From the NCBI GenBank assembly GCA_003978375.1, contig QNZW01000030.1, forward strand, positions 1 to 14,891: a stretch of 14,891 bases of DNA, read 5' to 3'. The notes under the pieces were generated by a model. The model ran no database searches. It was not told where the DNA came from and saw only the letters and a list, made by a program, of their open reading frames with translations. The stretch's first letter is position 1, and every line of letters begins with the position of its first letter. A program made the position numbers and the translations under genes. The DNA comes from Sulfurovum sp. (GTDB lineage: Bacteria > Campylobacterota > Campylobacteria > Campylobacterales > Sulfurovaceae). This document shows, piece after piece, positions 1-6,393 of this stretch.

Positions 1-27
1 CCTCAAATAGAGGGGGGTCATGTCATT
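1..27 (+). repeat. Possible left end of the RAYT unit: small hairpin plus GGTCA motif
   Basis: Positions 1-13 read CCTC-AAATA-GAGG, a perfect 4-bp stem with a 5-nt loop, followed by a run of G and then GGTCATGTCATT at 16-27. A related string, GGTCAGGTATT, occurs at 1696-1706 just beyond the nucleotidyltransferase gene, in the same orientation. Y1 transposases of the IS200/IS605 and RAYT type recognise short imperfect hairpins, so this may be an end or a REP-like target. The window begins at base 1, so any further structure to the left is not visible. No Shine-Dalgarno or convincing promoter for the transposase is seen here. Confidence 0.35.
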
Positions 28-57
28 ACTATTAACTAAATAATGCTATACTCAGTT

Positions 58-1101
58 ATGGCAAGAAAAAAACGAATGGAAAGTATCGGTTATTATCATA
101 TAGTCAATCGTGGTGTTGAACGGCGTGCTGTCTTTATGGATGACGAAGATAGAATGCAATTTCTAGAGATATTGCAAGAGAGTTCAGAAGTATATGGGTT
201 TAGGGTGTATGCCTATGCACTCATGGACAATCATTATCATCTTCTATTGAGAACAACAGCATTGAATCTTTCTTTGCTTATGCGTCAGATCAATGCACGA
301 TATAGCATCTATTTTAATAAAAAACAAAAACGGGTAGGACCTCTCTGGCAAGGACGGTTTAAGTCTTGGTATGTTTATGATGCAGACTATCTAAAAACCT
401 TGATAAAATATGTGGAGTACAACCCTGTGAAGGCAGGTATGAGTAGCAAAATAGGTGAATATCGATGGACAATGTCTGCTCGTATAGATACTTTTGGGTG
501 TTTCGACTATGCACTTATGCAGAGTGTTGATCTCAGTAAAAGTTTGACTTCAGATGAGCTTGATGCATTGGATATGTATTCTAAAATGAAATTAAAATAT
601 GTGGATAAGCTTATCGCCCCTCATGTAAAAAAACCATTGGATACACACTTTTCTAACAACAAACGAGAGATAGCTATAGATCATGCTATCGTTGATGGAT
701 ATACACAAAAACAAATCGCGGACTATTTACATTTGTCTAGTGTTGCGGTTTCTAAAATATATAAAATTTATAGGCAAAAAGTAGCTCTTTTTAATAAGCT
801 ACGAGATAAGGGAATTTTTTGGAGTTATAGCAAAGAATTGACTTACGAAAAAGCTGGAAGTAAGCTATTTATCGAGTATTTGCTAAAGTATGGTGATTTT
901 GATGATATAGAGTTAGGCTTTTTGGTTTTTGGGAAAAGGATGATGAAGCATGTATGGGAAGAGAAGTTAAAAAGTGATCAAAGGTTTATAAAATTAAATT
1001 TTATGATAGCTAGGGTCTTTTTAGGCATGGATATAGAAGCTAGCTATTTCAAGGAGGTGAAAAATGCACGATTTGAAAAATTTAAATTGCTTGCTTCCTA
1101 G
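58..1101 (+). CDS. REP-associated tyrosine transposase (Y1/HUH) with C-terminal HTH and antitoxin-like extension
   Basis: Single-strand DNA transposase/nickase of the Y1 superfamily, RAYT (TnpA-REP) branch. Numbered from ATG 58: N-terminal ARKKR and YYHIVNRG typical of RAYTs; HUH motif DNHYHLLLR with H59 and H61; GPLWQGRFKS near 94-104; catalytic tyrosine most likely Y118 in KYVEYNPVKAG, matching the family's RYIxLNPVRAG. After about residue 180 it departs from a minimal RAYT. A helix-turn-helix lies at about 213-236 (GYTQKQIADYLHLSSVAVSK). A C-terminal block of about 95 residues follows, with FWSYSKEL, FIEYLLKYGDFDD and a helical tail, resembling small antitoxins encoded before AbiEii-type toxins (DUF6922-like, recalled from memory). 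An alternative ATG at 43 adds five residues; 58 is preferred because the protein then begins MARKKR like relatives. Neither start has a clear Shine-Dalgarno. The 3' end overlaps the next gene by 38 bases. Confidence 0.88.
   Translation: MARKKRMESIGYYHIVNRGVERRAVFMDDEDRMQFLEILQESSEVYGFRVYAYALMDNHYHLLLRTTALNLSLLMRQINARYSIYFNKKQKRVGPLWQGRFKSWYVYDADYLKTLIKYVEYNPVKAGMSSKIGEYRWTMSARIDTFGCFDYALMQSVDLSKSLTSDELDALDMYSKMKLKYVDKLIAPHVKKPLDTHFSNNKREIAIDHAIVDGYTQKQIADYLHLSSVAVSKIYKIYRQKVALFNKLRDKGIFWSYSKELTYEKAGSKLFIEYLLKYGDFDDIELGFLVFGKRMMKHVWEEKLKSDQRFIKLNFMIARVFLGMDIEASYFKEVKNARFEKFKLLAS
1051..1060 (+). promoter_or_regulatory. Near-perfect Shine-Dalgarno inside the transposase gene, for the nucleotidyltransferase
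   Basis: AAGGAGGTGA lies inside the transposase reading frame. Its GGAGG core is 6 nt before ATG 1064, close to ideal spacing. It fixes the start of the downstream gene and shows that the 38-base gene overlap is functional. It contrasts with the transposase itself, which has no visible ribosome-binding site. Confidence 0.85.
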
Positions 1102-1687
1102 TACTAGATCTTTACTTTTAAAGATGGTAGATACTTGTATGTTCTTAGATCAATATGTTTTGGTTGGTGGTTCTGCATTAACATTGCATTTGTGCCATAG
1201 AAAAAGTGAGGATTTGGATTTTTTCACTTATGAAGATAGTTTTGATAAGCAAAAAATATTTGACTATGTTGGGCAATTTGAAAACAAAGAAATACTCAAC
1301 CAAACAGATGAGCAGGTAGATATACTACTTGATGGTGTTAAAGTAACATTTTTTAATGCCAAATGGTCATTTTTGAAACCTATAGAGACAAAAAGATTTA
1401 ATCTTTCATCTTTAGAATCTATTGCTGCTATGAAAATAAATGTACTTTTTTTGCGGGCAAAGTATAGAGACTATTATGATATATATTTTTTGGTTAAGGG
1501 TGGTATGAGTTTAAAACAAGTATTTGAATATAGTTTAAATGTGCTTGATGGGATAAGCTTTAAACTTTTTGCAGTGGCACTGTTATATACGGATGATATA
1601 GAAGATGATAATATAGATTATCTAGGTCCAAAAGAAAACATAAGCAAAGAAAAAATACGGGATTTTTTTGAGAAAAGATTAAGATAG
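1064..1687 (+). CDS. AbiEii/AbiGii-like nucleotidyltransferase, probable toxin
   Basis: 207-residue protein of the nucleotidyltransferase-fold family that includes AbiEii, MenT and DUF1814 toxins, which transfer nucleotides to cellular targets such as tRNA. Visible motifs: VLVGGSALTLHL (G35, G36, S37), then HRKSEDLDFFT with the metal-binding D50 and D52, a possible further acidic strand at VDILLDGVKVTFF (85-97), and the conserved tail AAMKINVLFLRAKYRDYYDIYFL (121-143), matching the family's K...R...KDxyDl signature. The protein is shorter than full AbiEii (about 300 aa) but normal for the compact, stand-alone class. The start is set by the strong SD at 1051-1060. There is no separate antitoxin gene; the candidate antitoxin is the C-terminus of the overlapping transposase. 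Assignment to the fold is firm; toxicity is inferred. Confidence 0.85.
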   Translation: MHDLKNLNCLLPSTRSLLLKMVDTCMFLDQYVLVGGSALTLHLCHRKSEDLDFFTYEDSFDKQKIFDYVGQFENKEILNQTDEQVDILLDGVKVTFFNAKWSFLKPIETKRFNLSSLESIAAMKINVLFLRAKYRDYYDIYFLVKGGMSLKQVFEYSLNVLDGISFKLFAVALLYTDDIEDDNIDYLGPKENISKEKIRDFFEKRLR

Positions 1688-1695
1688 ATAAATAA

Positions 1696-1710
1696 GGTCA
1701 GGTATTGACA
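1696..1710 (+). repeat. Possible right end of the RAYT unit: GGTCA motif with hairpin
   Basis: GGTCAGGTATT at 1696-1706 resembles GGTCATGTCATT at 16-27 in the same orientation. Within it, GTCA (1697-1700) and TGAC (1706-1709) form a perfect 4-bp stem around GGTAT, the same stem and loop sizes as the hairpin at 1-13. It starts 9 bases after the stop codon of the nucleotidyltransferase gene. An end or recognition element is a reasonable reading, but short matches of this kind can arise by chance. Confidence 0.35.
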
Positions 1711-1715
1711 AGAAG

Positions 1716-1795
1716 CTTAGTGTAATTTTGGTTTAAGTCTCTATGTATATAATAGTATGTACATATATAGTATTTACTTAGTGTAATACAAGGAG
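1716..1795 (+). promoter_or_regulatory. Promoter/operator region of the second toxin-antitoxin pair
   Basis: A perfect 11-bp direct repeat CTTAGTGTAAT occurs at 1716-1726 and 1777-1787. Between the copies are a consensus-like -10 box TATAAT (1748-1753), a perfect palindrome TATGTACATA (1756-1765) and a near copy TATGTATATA (1742-1751). AAGGAG at 1790-1795 is 5 nt before ATG 1801. Palindromes and repeats around the -10 box fit autoregulation by the antitoxin or the toxin-antitoxin complex, which is usual for such operons. No good -35 is seen. Confidence 0.5.
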
Positions 1796-1800
1796 TTATT

Positions 1801-2049
1801 ATGTTGGAACTTGGTATATCGCAGGCACAGGCACAGTTTACAAAGATTTTGTCTCAGACAGTTTTTATAGTAGATAAAAAGGCACATAAAAAAAAGGCAG
1901 TGATCATGCCATATGAAGAGTATGAGAAGCTGATCAAACAATCTGGCACAAAAGAAAACCTTGAAGAAGGATCATTTAACCGGTTTGTAGGCATGCTTGA
2001 CAAGACATTTGAAACGAATGATGTGAAGTACAACGAGATTGTAAAATGA
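1801..2049 (+). CDS. Phd/YefM-like antitoxin
   Basis: 82-residue protein. The N-terminal half has the Phd/YefM layout: a short strand and a helix (ISQAQAQFTKILSQ), a strand (TVFIVDKK), then KKAVIMPYEEYEKLI (31-45), matching the family's 'ravlisleeYerL' segment that makes the DNA-binding dimer. The C-terminal half (about 50-82, with RFVGMLDKTFETND) is the part expected to wrap around the toxin. It has a good ribosome-binding site and overlaps the PIN toxin gene by 4 bases (ATGA), so the two are coupled. It most likely neutralises the PIN nuclease and represses its own promoter. Family level is secure; the exact subgroup is not. Confidence 0.8.
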   Translation: MLELGISQAQAQFTKILSQTVFIVDKKAHKKKAVIMPYEEYEKLIKQSGTKENLEEGSFNRFVGMLDKTFETNDVKYNEIVK

Positions 2050-2447
2050 AGATATTTGTTGATACAAATATCTTTCTTGATCTCATCTTCAAAAGAGAAA
2101 ATTTTGAGAGTGCATTGCTGATATTTAATGCTATAGAAAAGAGACTATATGTAGGAGCGATTTTAGATATCAGTCTACTAAATATTGATTACATTGCAAA
2201 TAAACAGGTCAAAGATATAAAAGATTTTTTGAGGTTGGTCAACACTATCTTTGAAGTAGTGGGTGGTACAAATAAGATGTTCGATGATGCACTATCTATA
2301 CAAAATGATGATCTCGAGGATAATTTACAATATATAAGTGCAAAAAAATTAATGTGTGACGTTATAGTGACAAATGACAAAAAGTTTTATTCTGAAGAGA
2401 TAGAAAAATTTACAAGCAGTGCGTTTGTGGACAGATATTTGAAGTAA
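2046..2447 (+). CDS. PIN-domain ribonuclease toxin (VapC-like)
   Basis: 133-residue single-domain PIN protein, normal length for VapC-type toxins, which cleave RNA (often tRNA or rRNA) in a metal-dependent way. The acidic active site can be traced: D6 in KIFVDTNIFLDL at the N-terminus, the central DLEDNLQYISA (about 89-99) supplying E91/D92, and D105 and D111 in CDVIVTNDKKFY. All expected acidic positions are present, so the toxin looks intact. It shares an ATGA overlap with the antitoxin gene upstream. Its partner is Phd-like rather than AbrB-like, a common mixing of antitoxin types. Confidence 0.85.
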   Translation: MKIFVDTNIFLDLIFKRENFESALLIFNAIEKRLYVGAILDISLLNIDYIANKQVKDIKDFLRLVNTIFEVVGGTNKMFDDALSIQNDDLEDNLQYISAKKLMCDVIVTNDKKFYSEEIEKFTSSAFVDRYLK

Positions 2448-2488
2448 GAATTTTAATTTAAAAAATAGGTGCATAAAATATCCTTCAT

Positions 2489-2534
2489 TGTATGGTATAT
2501 GTAATGAACCTCAAGGGAAAAAAATAACCATACA
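2489..2534. repeat. 8-bp inverted repeat in the spacer before fmt
   Basis: TGTATGGT (2489-2496) and ACCATACA (2527-2534) are perfect inverted copies 30 bp apart, with CCTCAAGGG (2509-2517) in the middle able to form a tiny hairpin. The rest of the 215-bp gap (2448-2662) holds no gene I can support. A possible -10 TATGAT for fmt is at 2587-2592 without a recognisable -35. The repeat could be a weak terminator for the toxin operon or an operator; its role is unknown. Confidence 0.35.
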
Positions 2535-2662
2535 CTAGTCATAAGAAAAAGGCTATTCTCAGCATAGGGTTGTTAAAGTATTGGAATATGATAACCTGCT
2601 GTGAATGGGGTGATAAAGAGGAGTAGGAAATGATGACGTTGAGATTGGATAGTTGAGGTAGC

Positions 2663-3583
2663 ATGAAGCATAGATACAAAATAGTGTATATGGGTACGCC
2701 CCATTATGCAAAAGAGATATTAGAGACTTTAGTGGGTGCTGAAGATATGGATGTATCATTGGTTTTGACACAACCTGACAGACCCGTGGGACGTAAAAAG
2801 ATTATGACCCCACCAGTGGTGAAAGTATTGGCAGAGGAACATGGTATTGAGGTTTTGCAACCAAATCGTCTTTGTGATGAGGGGATATTTGAGGCGATAG
2901 AAAATGTAAAACCAGATTATATTATTGTGGCAGCATTTGGTCAGATATTGCCCAAAAATATATTGGATATTGCACCATGTATTAACCTACATGCTTCACT
3001 ATTGCCACAATACAGAGGGGCCTCGCCTGTGCAACAATCACTGCTTAATGGTGATAAGATTACAGGTGTGACTTCTATGCTTATGGAAGAGGGGCTTGAT
3101 ACGGGAGATATTTTGGAAAAAATAGAATTTGTTATCCCTAGTGAGATGAGATTGGGTGCATTGATGCAACAACTAACCAAAGACGCAGGGACATTGACAC
3201 TGCATACGTTACGCCAATTTAAAGATATTGTCCCTCAAAAACAAAACGAAGCACAAGCAACATTGTGTAAAAAGATTAAAAAATCAGATGGAGAGATAGC
3301 ATTTAAAGATGCTTTAGAGATTTATAATAAATATAGAGCTTTTGAGGGATGGCCTGGTATTTTTGATAGTAAGGGCATGAAGTTTGATGGCATCACGCTA
3401 GTAGAGACAGAAAGTGAAAATAATGCGTATGAAATACTCTCTTTTATAGACAACAGTGTGGTCATAGGATGTCAAAAAGGTTCACTTAAAATAGACACAT
3501 TTCAACCCGCATCTAAAAAACCCATACAAGCCAAAGCATATTGTGTAGGAAGAGGACTTAAAGTTGGACATCAAATTATTTAA
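2663..3583 (+). CDS. fmt: Methionyl-tRNA formyltransferase
   Basis: Transfers a formyl group from 10-formyltetrahydrofolate to the methionine on initiator tRNA, enabling translation initiation in the cytoplasm. 306 residues, usual length. Signatures: KIVYMGTPHYA near the N-terminus, folate-binding region with VLTQPDRPVGRKK (34-46), the hallmark INLHASLLPQYRGASP (107-122) with catalytic N108 and H110, and catalytic D146 in EEGLDTGDIL. The C-terminal tRNA-binding domain begins around 205 (KKSDGEIAF, FEGWPGIF). GAGG at 2655-2658 supports the start. It is the first gene of a dense operon and overlaps birA by 20 bases. Confidence 0.96.
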   Translation: MKHRYKIVYMGTPHYAKEILETLVGAEDMDVSLVLTQPDRPVGRKKIMTPPVVKVLAEEHGIEVLQPNRLCDEGIFEAIENVKPDYIIVAAFGQILPKNILDIAPCINLHASLLPQYRGASPVQQSLLNGDKITGVTSMLMEEGLDTGDILEKIEFVIPSEMRLGALMQQLTKDAGTLTLHTLRQFKDIVPQKQNEAQATLCKKIKKSDGEIAFKDALEIYNKYRAFEGWPGIFDSKGMKFDGITLVETESENNAYEILSFIDNSVVIGCQKGSLKIDTFQPASKKPIQAKAYCVGRGLKVGHQII

Positions 3584-4202
3584 CACATTGCCTTCTACCC
3601 AGACCTATCTTCTAGAGGCATTGCAAAATGGTGTGCTACAAGCACCTATAGCAGTATTGGCACTAGACCAATCTGCTGGGCTAGGAAGTCGTGACAATGT
3701 ATGGGTAGGAGGTAGAGGAAACTTTTTTGCGTCTATTGCTGTAAGATTAGAAGATTTGCCATCTGATTTGCCTTTGGCTTCTGCTTCTATCTATTTTTCA
3801 TTTATCATGAAGCAGGTGATTGTAGAGCTTGGTGAAAATATTTGGTTAAAATGGCCAAATGACTTCTATAAAAATGATGATAAAGTAGGTGGATGTATAA
3901 CAAAAAAGATAAATCATACTTTGGTGTGTGGAATTGGCATTAATTTAAAAAAATCTCAAAATGGCTACAGTGCCTTACAGAGCGATATTTCACCCCAAAA
4001 GTTACTCGAAAAATACATTTTAGCCCTTGAAAAATTTCCAAAATGGAAGCAAATTTTTAGTGAATATGAGATAGAATTTGAATTAAGCAAAGGGTTTTTA
4101 GTTCATATTGAAAACTATCAAAAGAGCCTAGGAGGGGGCACTACTTTATGTAGTGATGGGTCGCTAATAATAGATGGAAGAAAGGTATATAGCTTAAGAT
4201 GA
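3564..4202 (+). CDS. birA: Biotin--[acetyl-CoA-carboxylase] ligase, catalytic domain only
   Basis: Activates biotin with ATP and attaches it to the carrier protein of biotin-dependent carboxylases. 212 residues, with no N-terminal winged helix, so it cannot act as the biotin-operon repressor that E. coli BirA is. Motifs: LPSTQTYL (9-16), QSAGLGSRDNVWVGGRGNFF (36-55; a variant of the GRGRxGRxW biotinyl-adenylate loop), the catalytic WLKWPND (94-100), KVGGCITKK (107-115) and VCGIGINL (121-128). It starts with TTG at 3564, 7 nt after AGAGGA (3551-3556), inside the fmt reading frame. Its stop overlaps the parA start (ATGA at 4199). The adenylate loop has only part of the canonical arginines, as in other short epsilonproteobacterial ligases. 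Confidence 0.92.
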   Translation: MDIKLFNTLPSTQTYLLEALQNGVLQAPIAVLALDQSAGLGSRDNVWVGGRGNFFASIAVRLEDLPSDLPLASASIYFSFIMKQVIVELGENIWLKWPNDFYKNDDKVGGCITKKINHTLVCGIGINLKKSQNGYSALQSDISPQKLLEKYILALEKFPKWKQIFSEYEIEFELSKGFLVHIENYQKSLGGGTTLCSDGSLIIDGRKVYSLR

Positions 4203-4984
4203 GTGAAATAATAAGTATAGCCAACCAAAAAGGTGGCGTAGGAAAGACAACAACCGCAGTAAATCTAGCAGCATCTTTGGCTGAAAAAGGCAAAAAAGTT
4301 CTTCTTTTAGACATTGACCCTCAATCAAATGCAACGACCAGTTTGGGGTTTTCTAGAGGAGATTATGAGTTTAATATTTATCATGTGCTCATTGGCTCTA
4401 AAAAACTTTCAGAAGTTATATTAAAAACATCTATAGAAAACCTCTCTTTGGCACCTTCTAACATAGGACTTGTTGGTATAGAAAAAGAGTTTTATAACCC
4501 TAAAAAGAAAAATAGAGAATTGGTTCTTAAAGAAAAACTCAAAGAAATTTCTGATAATTTTGATTTTGTTATTATAGATTCACCTCCAGCTTTGGGTCCT
4601 ATTACTATCAATGCATTGAGTGCTTCTGATTCTGTGATTATTCCTATTCAATGCGAGTTTTTTGCCCTAGAGGGATTGGCACAGTTACTAAACACAGTGA
4701 GTCTGCTCAAAAAAACCATTAACCCCAAGTTGAAGATAAAAGGATTTTTGCCTACGATGTATTCAACACAAAATAATCTTTCTAAGCAGGTACTTGCAGA
4801 CTTGACCCATCATTTTAAAGATAAACTTTTTCATATAAAAAAAGGGAAATCTTGTATTGTGGTGCCTCGTAGTGTGAAGGTAGCAGAAGCACCTAGCTTT
4901 GGTAAAGCTGTGACTTCGTATGCTTCTTCTTCTAAGGGGTCAGTGGCATATAGAGATCTTGCAACTGTTATTGTAAGAGGATAA
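4199..4984 (+). CDS. parA: Chromosome-partitioning ATPase ParA/Soj
   Basis: ParA-type Walker ATPase that binds nucleoid DNA as an ATP dimer and, with ParB at parS sites, moves replicated origins apart. 261 residues. Deviant Walker A motif KGGVGKTT at 11-18 (signature lysine K11 by family alignment, phosphate-binding K16), Walker A' LLDIDPQSNAT (D40), and Walker B FVIIDSPPALG (123-133). The chromosomal short form lacks an N-terminal HTH, unlike plasmid type Ia ParA. ATGA overlap with birA upstream and a single-base gap before parB indicate one transcript. Position beside fmt/birA and ATP synthase is the conserved epsilonproteobacterial arrangement, often fairly near the origin. Confidence 0.96.
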   Translation: MSEIISIANQKGGVGKTTTAVNLAASLAEKGKKVLLLDIDPQSNATTSLGFSRGDYEFNIYHVLIGSKKLSEVILKTSIENLSLAPSNIGLVGIEKEFYNPKKKNRELVLKEKLKEISDNFDFVIIDSPPALGPITINALSASDSVIIPIQCEFFALEGLAQLLNTVSLLKKTINPKLKIKGFLPTMYSTQNNLSKQVLADLTHHFKDKLFHIKKGKSCIVVPRSVKVAEAPSFGKAVTSYASSSKGSVAYRDLATVIVRG

Positions 4985-4985
4985 A

Positions 4986-5858
4986 ATGGCGTTAGGTAGA
5001 GGCTTAGGAGAAATCCTTTCAGAAGTAGAAGAAGCTTATGAAAAAGATCTCTCCGATATAGATAGTTTTGAACTTGAATCACAAGGTGCTAAGGTAGAAG
5101 ATATACTTGTAGAGAGTATTACACCCAATCCATTTCAACCACGTAAACATTTTGATGAACAAGCACTCAAAGAGCTGAGTGAGTCTATTGCTAGGTATGG
5201 GTTGTTGCAACCTATTGTTGTTATCGAAAAGCAAGATGGGTATCTGCTTATCGCGGGTGAGCGTCGTTTACGGGCACATAAACTTGCTAAAATTTCATCT
5301 ATTAAGGCTATTATTGCTGATGTAGATATTGATGAAATACGACTTCGTGAATTGGCACTTCTTGAGAATATTCAAAGAGAAAATCTTAATGCTATCGAAC
5401 TAGCAAACTCTTATGCAGAACTCATAGATGTGCACAAAATCACACATGATGAACTCTCTTCTATCGTGCATAAAAGCCGTTCGCAAATTACCAATACTAT
5501 GCGTTTACTTAGCCTGTCACCCTATGTACAAGAGAAGCTTATAGAAGGAAAAATATCACAAGGACACGCAAAAGTACTTGTAGGGCTGGATGAAGCGAAA
5601 CAAAAAGTAGTCATCAATTCAGTCATAGGTCAAAAACTTTCTGTACGTGATACAGAAAATATGGTAAAAAATTATAAAGAGTCAAAATCTACAACGCAAT
5701 CCTCACAGCCTTCAAAAAATATTGTGAGTCCATATGCAGAAGAATGTAAAGAAAAAATACCCTATAAACATAAACTAAAATCAAAAAGTATTGAAATTTA
5801 TTTTGAAAATGAAAAAGAGATAGAAGCCTTTTTAAAAGCAATTGAAAATCTCCACTAA
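4986..5858 (+). CDS. parB: Chromosome-partitioning protein ParB/Spo0J
   Basis: DNA-binding CTPase that loads at parS sites, slides and forms the partition complex acted on by ParA. 290 residues. The N-terminal ALGRGLGEIL is the ParA-stimulating tail. The CTPase domain contains NPFQPRKHFDEQALKEL (48-64) and GERRLRA (91-97), followed by ENIQRENLNAIE (127-138). The parS-reading HTH lies at about 151-176 (ITHDELSSIVHKSRSQITN). A charged linker precedes a C-terminal dimerisation domain of about 40 residues. AGAGG at 4976-4980 gives the ribosome-binding site. I found no parS-like 16-bp palindrome in this window. Confidence 0.96.
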   Translation: MALGRGLGEILSEVEEAYEKDLSDIDSFELESQGAKVEDILVESITPNPFQPRKHFDEQALKELSESIARYGLLQPIVVIEKQDGYLLIAGERRLRAHKLAKISSIKAIIADVDIDEIRLRELALLENIQRENLNAIELANSYAELIDVHKITHDELSSIVHKSRSQITNTMRLLSLSPYVQEKLIEGKISQGHAKVLVGLDEAKQKVVINSVIGQKLSVRDTENMVKNYKESKSTTQSSQPSKNIVSPYAEECKEKIPYKHKLKSKSIEIYFENEKEIEAFLKAIENLH

Positions 5859-5880
5859 AGAACATATTCACTATTCTTTA
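5856..5880. terminator. Weak inverted repeat after parB
   Basis: TAAAGAA (5856-5862, overlapping the parB stop codon) and TTCTTTA (5874-5880) form a 7-bp, nearly all-A/T stem with an 11-nt loop. There is no following T-tract. It may attenuate readthrough into the ATP synthase operon, but it is weak. Confidence 0.25.
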
Positions 5881-5919
5881 CTAATCTAGACTATATTAAT
5901 CAAAATCACATCTCAATAA

Positions 5920-5949
5920 TGGTAAAATTACGCGAAATTACATGAGGAG
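5920..5949 (+). promoter_or_regulatory. Probable promoter and RBS of the ATP synthase operon
   Basis: TGGTAAAAT at 5920-5928 is an extended -10 element (TGn followed by TAAAAT) of the kind common in epsilonproteobacteria, where -35 boxes are poorly conserved. GAGGAG at 5944-5949 is 5 nt before ATG 5955. A second possible -10, TATATT, lies at 5892-5897. The spacer from 5859 to 5954 has no gene. Confidence 0.5.
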
Positions 5950-5954
5950 TTTTA

Positions 5955-6377
5955 ATGCTTGACCTACATTTACCATTGATGTTGTTTGTTACGGTATTAT
6001 TTCTAACACTACTTGTTCTTTTAAATAATATGTTGTTTAAGCCATTGATTAAGTTCATGGATGATAGGGATGCCTCTATAGCAAAAGATTTAGAAGCAGC
6101 AAAAAGTTTTAGTAGTAATACGGATGAACTCAATGCTAAAGCAGATGACATTATTAGCGAAGCTAAAAATGAAGCTGCAGAGATAAGACAGAAAGCAATT
6201 AATGATGAAAAAACATTGGCTGCAAGTAAAGTTGAAACCAAACAAAATGAGATAACTAAAGAGTACGAAAGTTTTGTTGAAAAACTCTCTTTAGAAAAAG
6301 AGAAACTTAAAAATGAGTTGCTCTCTCAAATGCCTCTATTTAAAGAGAGCCTAAAAGCTAAGTTTAGCAAACTATAA
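5955..6377 (+). CDS. atpF': F0F1 ATP synthase subunit b'
   Basis: Peripheral-stalk (stator) subunit that, as a heterodimer with b, links the membrane F0 motor to the F1 head. 140 residues: one N-terminal membrane span (about 5-31, LHLPLMLFVTVLFLTLLVLL), the conserved FKPLIKFMDDRD turn after it, then a continuous charged helix (about 40-135) suited to a right-handed coiled coil. Two different b-type genes in tandem are typical of Campylobacterota, cyanobacteria and phototrophs, against one b gene used as a homodimer in E. coli. It is the first gene of the operon and is followed after 16 bases by atpF. Confidence 0.92.
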   Translation: MLDLHLPLMLFVTVLFLTLLVLLNNMLFKPLIKFMDDRDASIAKDLEAAKSFSSNTDELNAKADDIISEAKNEAAEIRQKAINDEKTLAASKVETKQNEITKEYESFVEKLSLEKEKLKNELLSQMPLFKESLKAKFSKL

Positions 6378-6393
6378 GAGAAGGGAGATACAT

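Larger units (their letters stand above)
1..1710 (+). mobile_element. Putative RAYT mobile unit carrying a nucleotidyltransferase toxin module
   Basis: The interval holds a Y1-type transposase gene and an overlapping AbiEii-like nucleotidyltransferase gene. It is bounded by similar motifs (GGTCATGTCATT at 16-27, GGTCAGGTATT at 1696-1706), each next to a 4-bp-stem, 5-nt-loop hairpin. It interrupts a region where related genomes carry housekeeping genes upstream of fmt, which suggests insertion. The boundaries are inference; no target-site duplication is expected for Y1 elements, so its absence says nothing. The unit may be immobile, as many RAYTs are domesticated single-copy genes. Confidence 0.4.

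Noticed and set aside
2531..2538. TACACTAG as an inverted partner of the CTTAGTGTAAT repeats, bracketing the Phd/PIN pair
   Set aside because: Only about seven bases match in an AT-rich background, so chance is likely; not enough to call an element end.
2559..2771. 70-residue minus-strand frame across the fmt start
   Set aside because: It covers the well-supported fmt start, has no motif and no ribosome-binding site.
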